From contig URMO01000094.1 of the NCBI GenBank assembly GCA_900549085.1, forward strand, positions 1-6,653: a DNA stretch of 6,653 bases, given 5' to 3'. The stretch comes from an uncultured Collinsella sp. (GTDB lineage: Bacteria; Actinomycetota; Coriobacteriia; Coriobacteriales; Coriobacteriaceae). The translations under genes and the position numbers were made by a program. Shown piece after piece: positions 6,603-6,653 of this stretch. The notes beneath the pieces are model-generated. The model was given only the letters and a program-made list of their open reading frames with translations, had not been told where the DNA came from and ran no database searches. The first letter of the stretch is position 1. Each line of letters opens with the position of its first letter.

Positions 6603-6639
6603 CACGACGGAGGCCACATTAAGTGGCCTCCTGTTCGTG
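6603..6639. terminator. Perfect 9-bp hairpin with flanking stem, no clear U-tract
   Basis: GGAGGCCAC (6609-6617) and GTGGCCTCC (6623-6631) form a perfect stem around the loop ATTAA. CACGA (6603-6607) and TCGTG (6635-6639) extend it beyond an asymmetric internal loop. It looks like an intergenic terminator, probably for a gene to the right if that gene reads leftward. Neither strand has a proper run of T after the stem, so an mRNA 3'-end stabiliser or a leader hairpin is also possible. Confidence 0.45.
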
Positions 6640-6653
6640 CGGAACTCGCGATA

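Larger units (their letters stand above)
6360..6653. other. Non-coding leader/intergenic region upstream of rnj
   Basis: About 294 bases without a convincing gene. The short open frames seen here have no good ribosome binding site and no recognisable protein. The region holds the rnj 5' leader, a weak promoter candidate, a pair of imperfect direct repeats, a GC-rich self-complementary segment and a perfect hairpin near the right edge. I see no tRNA, tmRNA, RNase P RNA, SRP RNA or familiar riboswitch consensus. The direction of the next gene to the right is unknown. Confidence 0.7.

Noticed and set aside
6540..6653. Riboswitch or known small RNA (cobalamin, c-di-GMP, SRP, RNase P, tmRNA)
   Set aside because: I compared the conserved cores from memory on both strands and none fits; only generic hairpins are visible.

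Overview
The window holds four genes, all on the minus strand and packed head to tail. In transcription order (right to left) they are RNase J (rnj), the DNA translocase FtsK (ftsK), a RodZ-family membrane HTH protein, and the first 112 codons of a YajQ-family protein that runs off the left edge. The GC-rich sequence, the Actinobacteria-style rnj-ftsK pairing and the protein sequences suggest a high-GC Gram-positive. A Coriobacteriia member such as Collinsella is my best guess, made from general resemblance rather than any marker gene.

Layout: 1-336 is the 5' part of yajQ. 337-362 is a 26-base gap carrying its ribosome binding site. 363-1895 is the rodZ-like gene, whose ATG overlaps the ftsK stop by one base (TGATG). 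1895-4672 is ftsK, starting at TTG one base after the rnj stop. 4674-6359 is rnj. 6360-6653 is a non-coding leader/intergenic stretch with a weak promoter candidate, a pair of imperfect direct repeats, a GC-rich foldable segment and a perfect 9-bp hairpin.

The spacing makes a single polycistronic unit very likely. The Shine-Dalgarno sequences of both ftsK and rodZ lie inside the last codons of the preceding gene, each with GGAGG six bases before the start, so translation is probably coupled. Functionally the unit joins RNA turnover (RNase J), chromosome segregation at the septum (FtsK), cell shape or envelope organisation (RodZ-like) and a small nucleotide-binding protein (YajQ). FtsK/SpoIIIE next to a RodZ/YmfM homologue is a known neighbourhood in Gram-positive bacteria, and rnj before ftsK is common in Actinobacteria.

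I found no mobile element, CRISPR array, tRNA/rRNA, toxin-antitoxin or defence system, and no sign of an undescribed multi-gene system. This is conserved housekeeping sequence. The points worth a second look are in the fast-evolving parts: an Arg/Gly-rich 200-residue linker and a repeat-built acidic tail in the RodZ-like protein, a duplicated basic motif in the FtsK linker, and the structured rnj leader.
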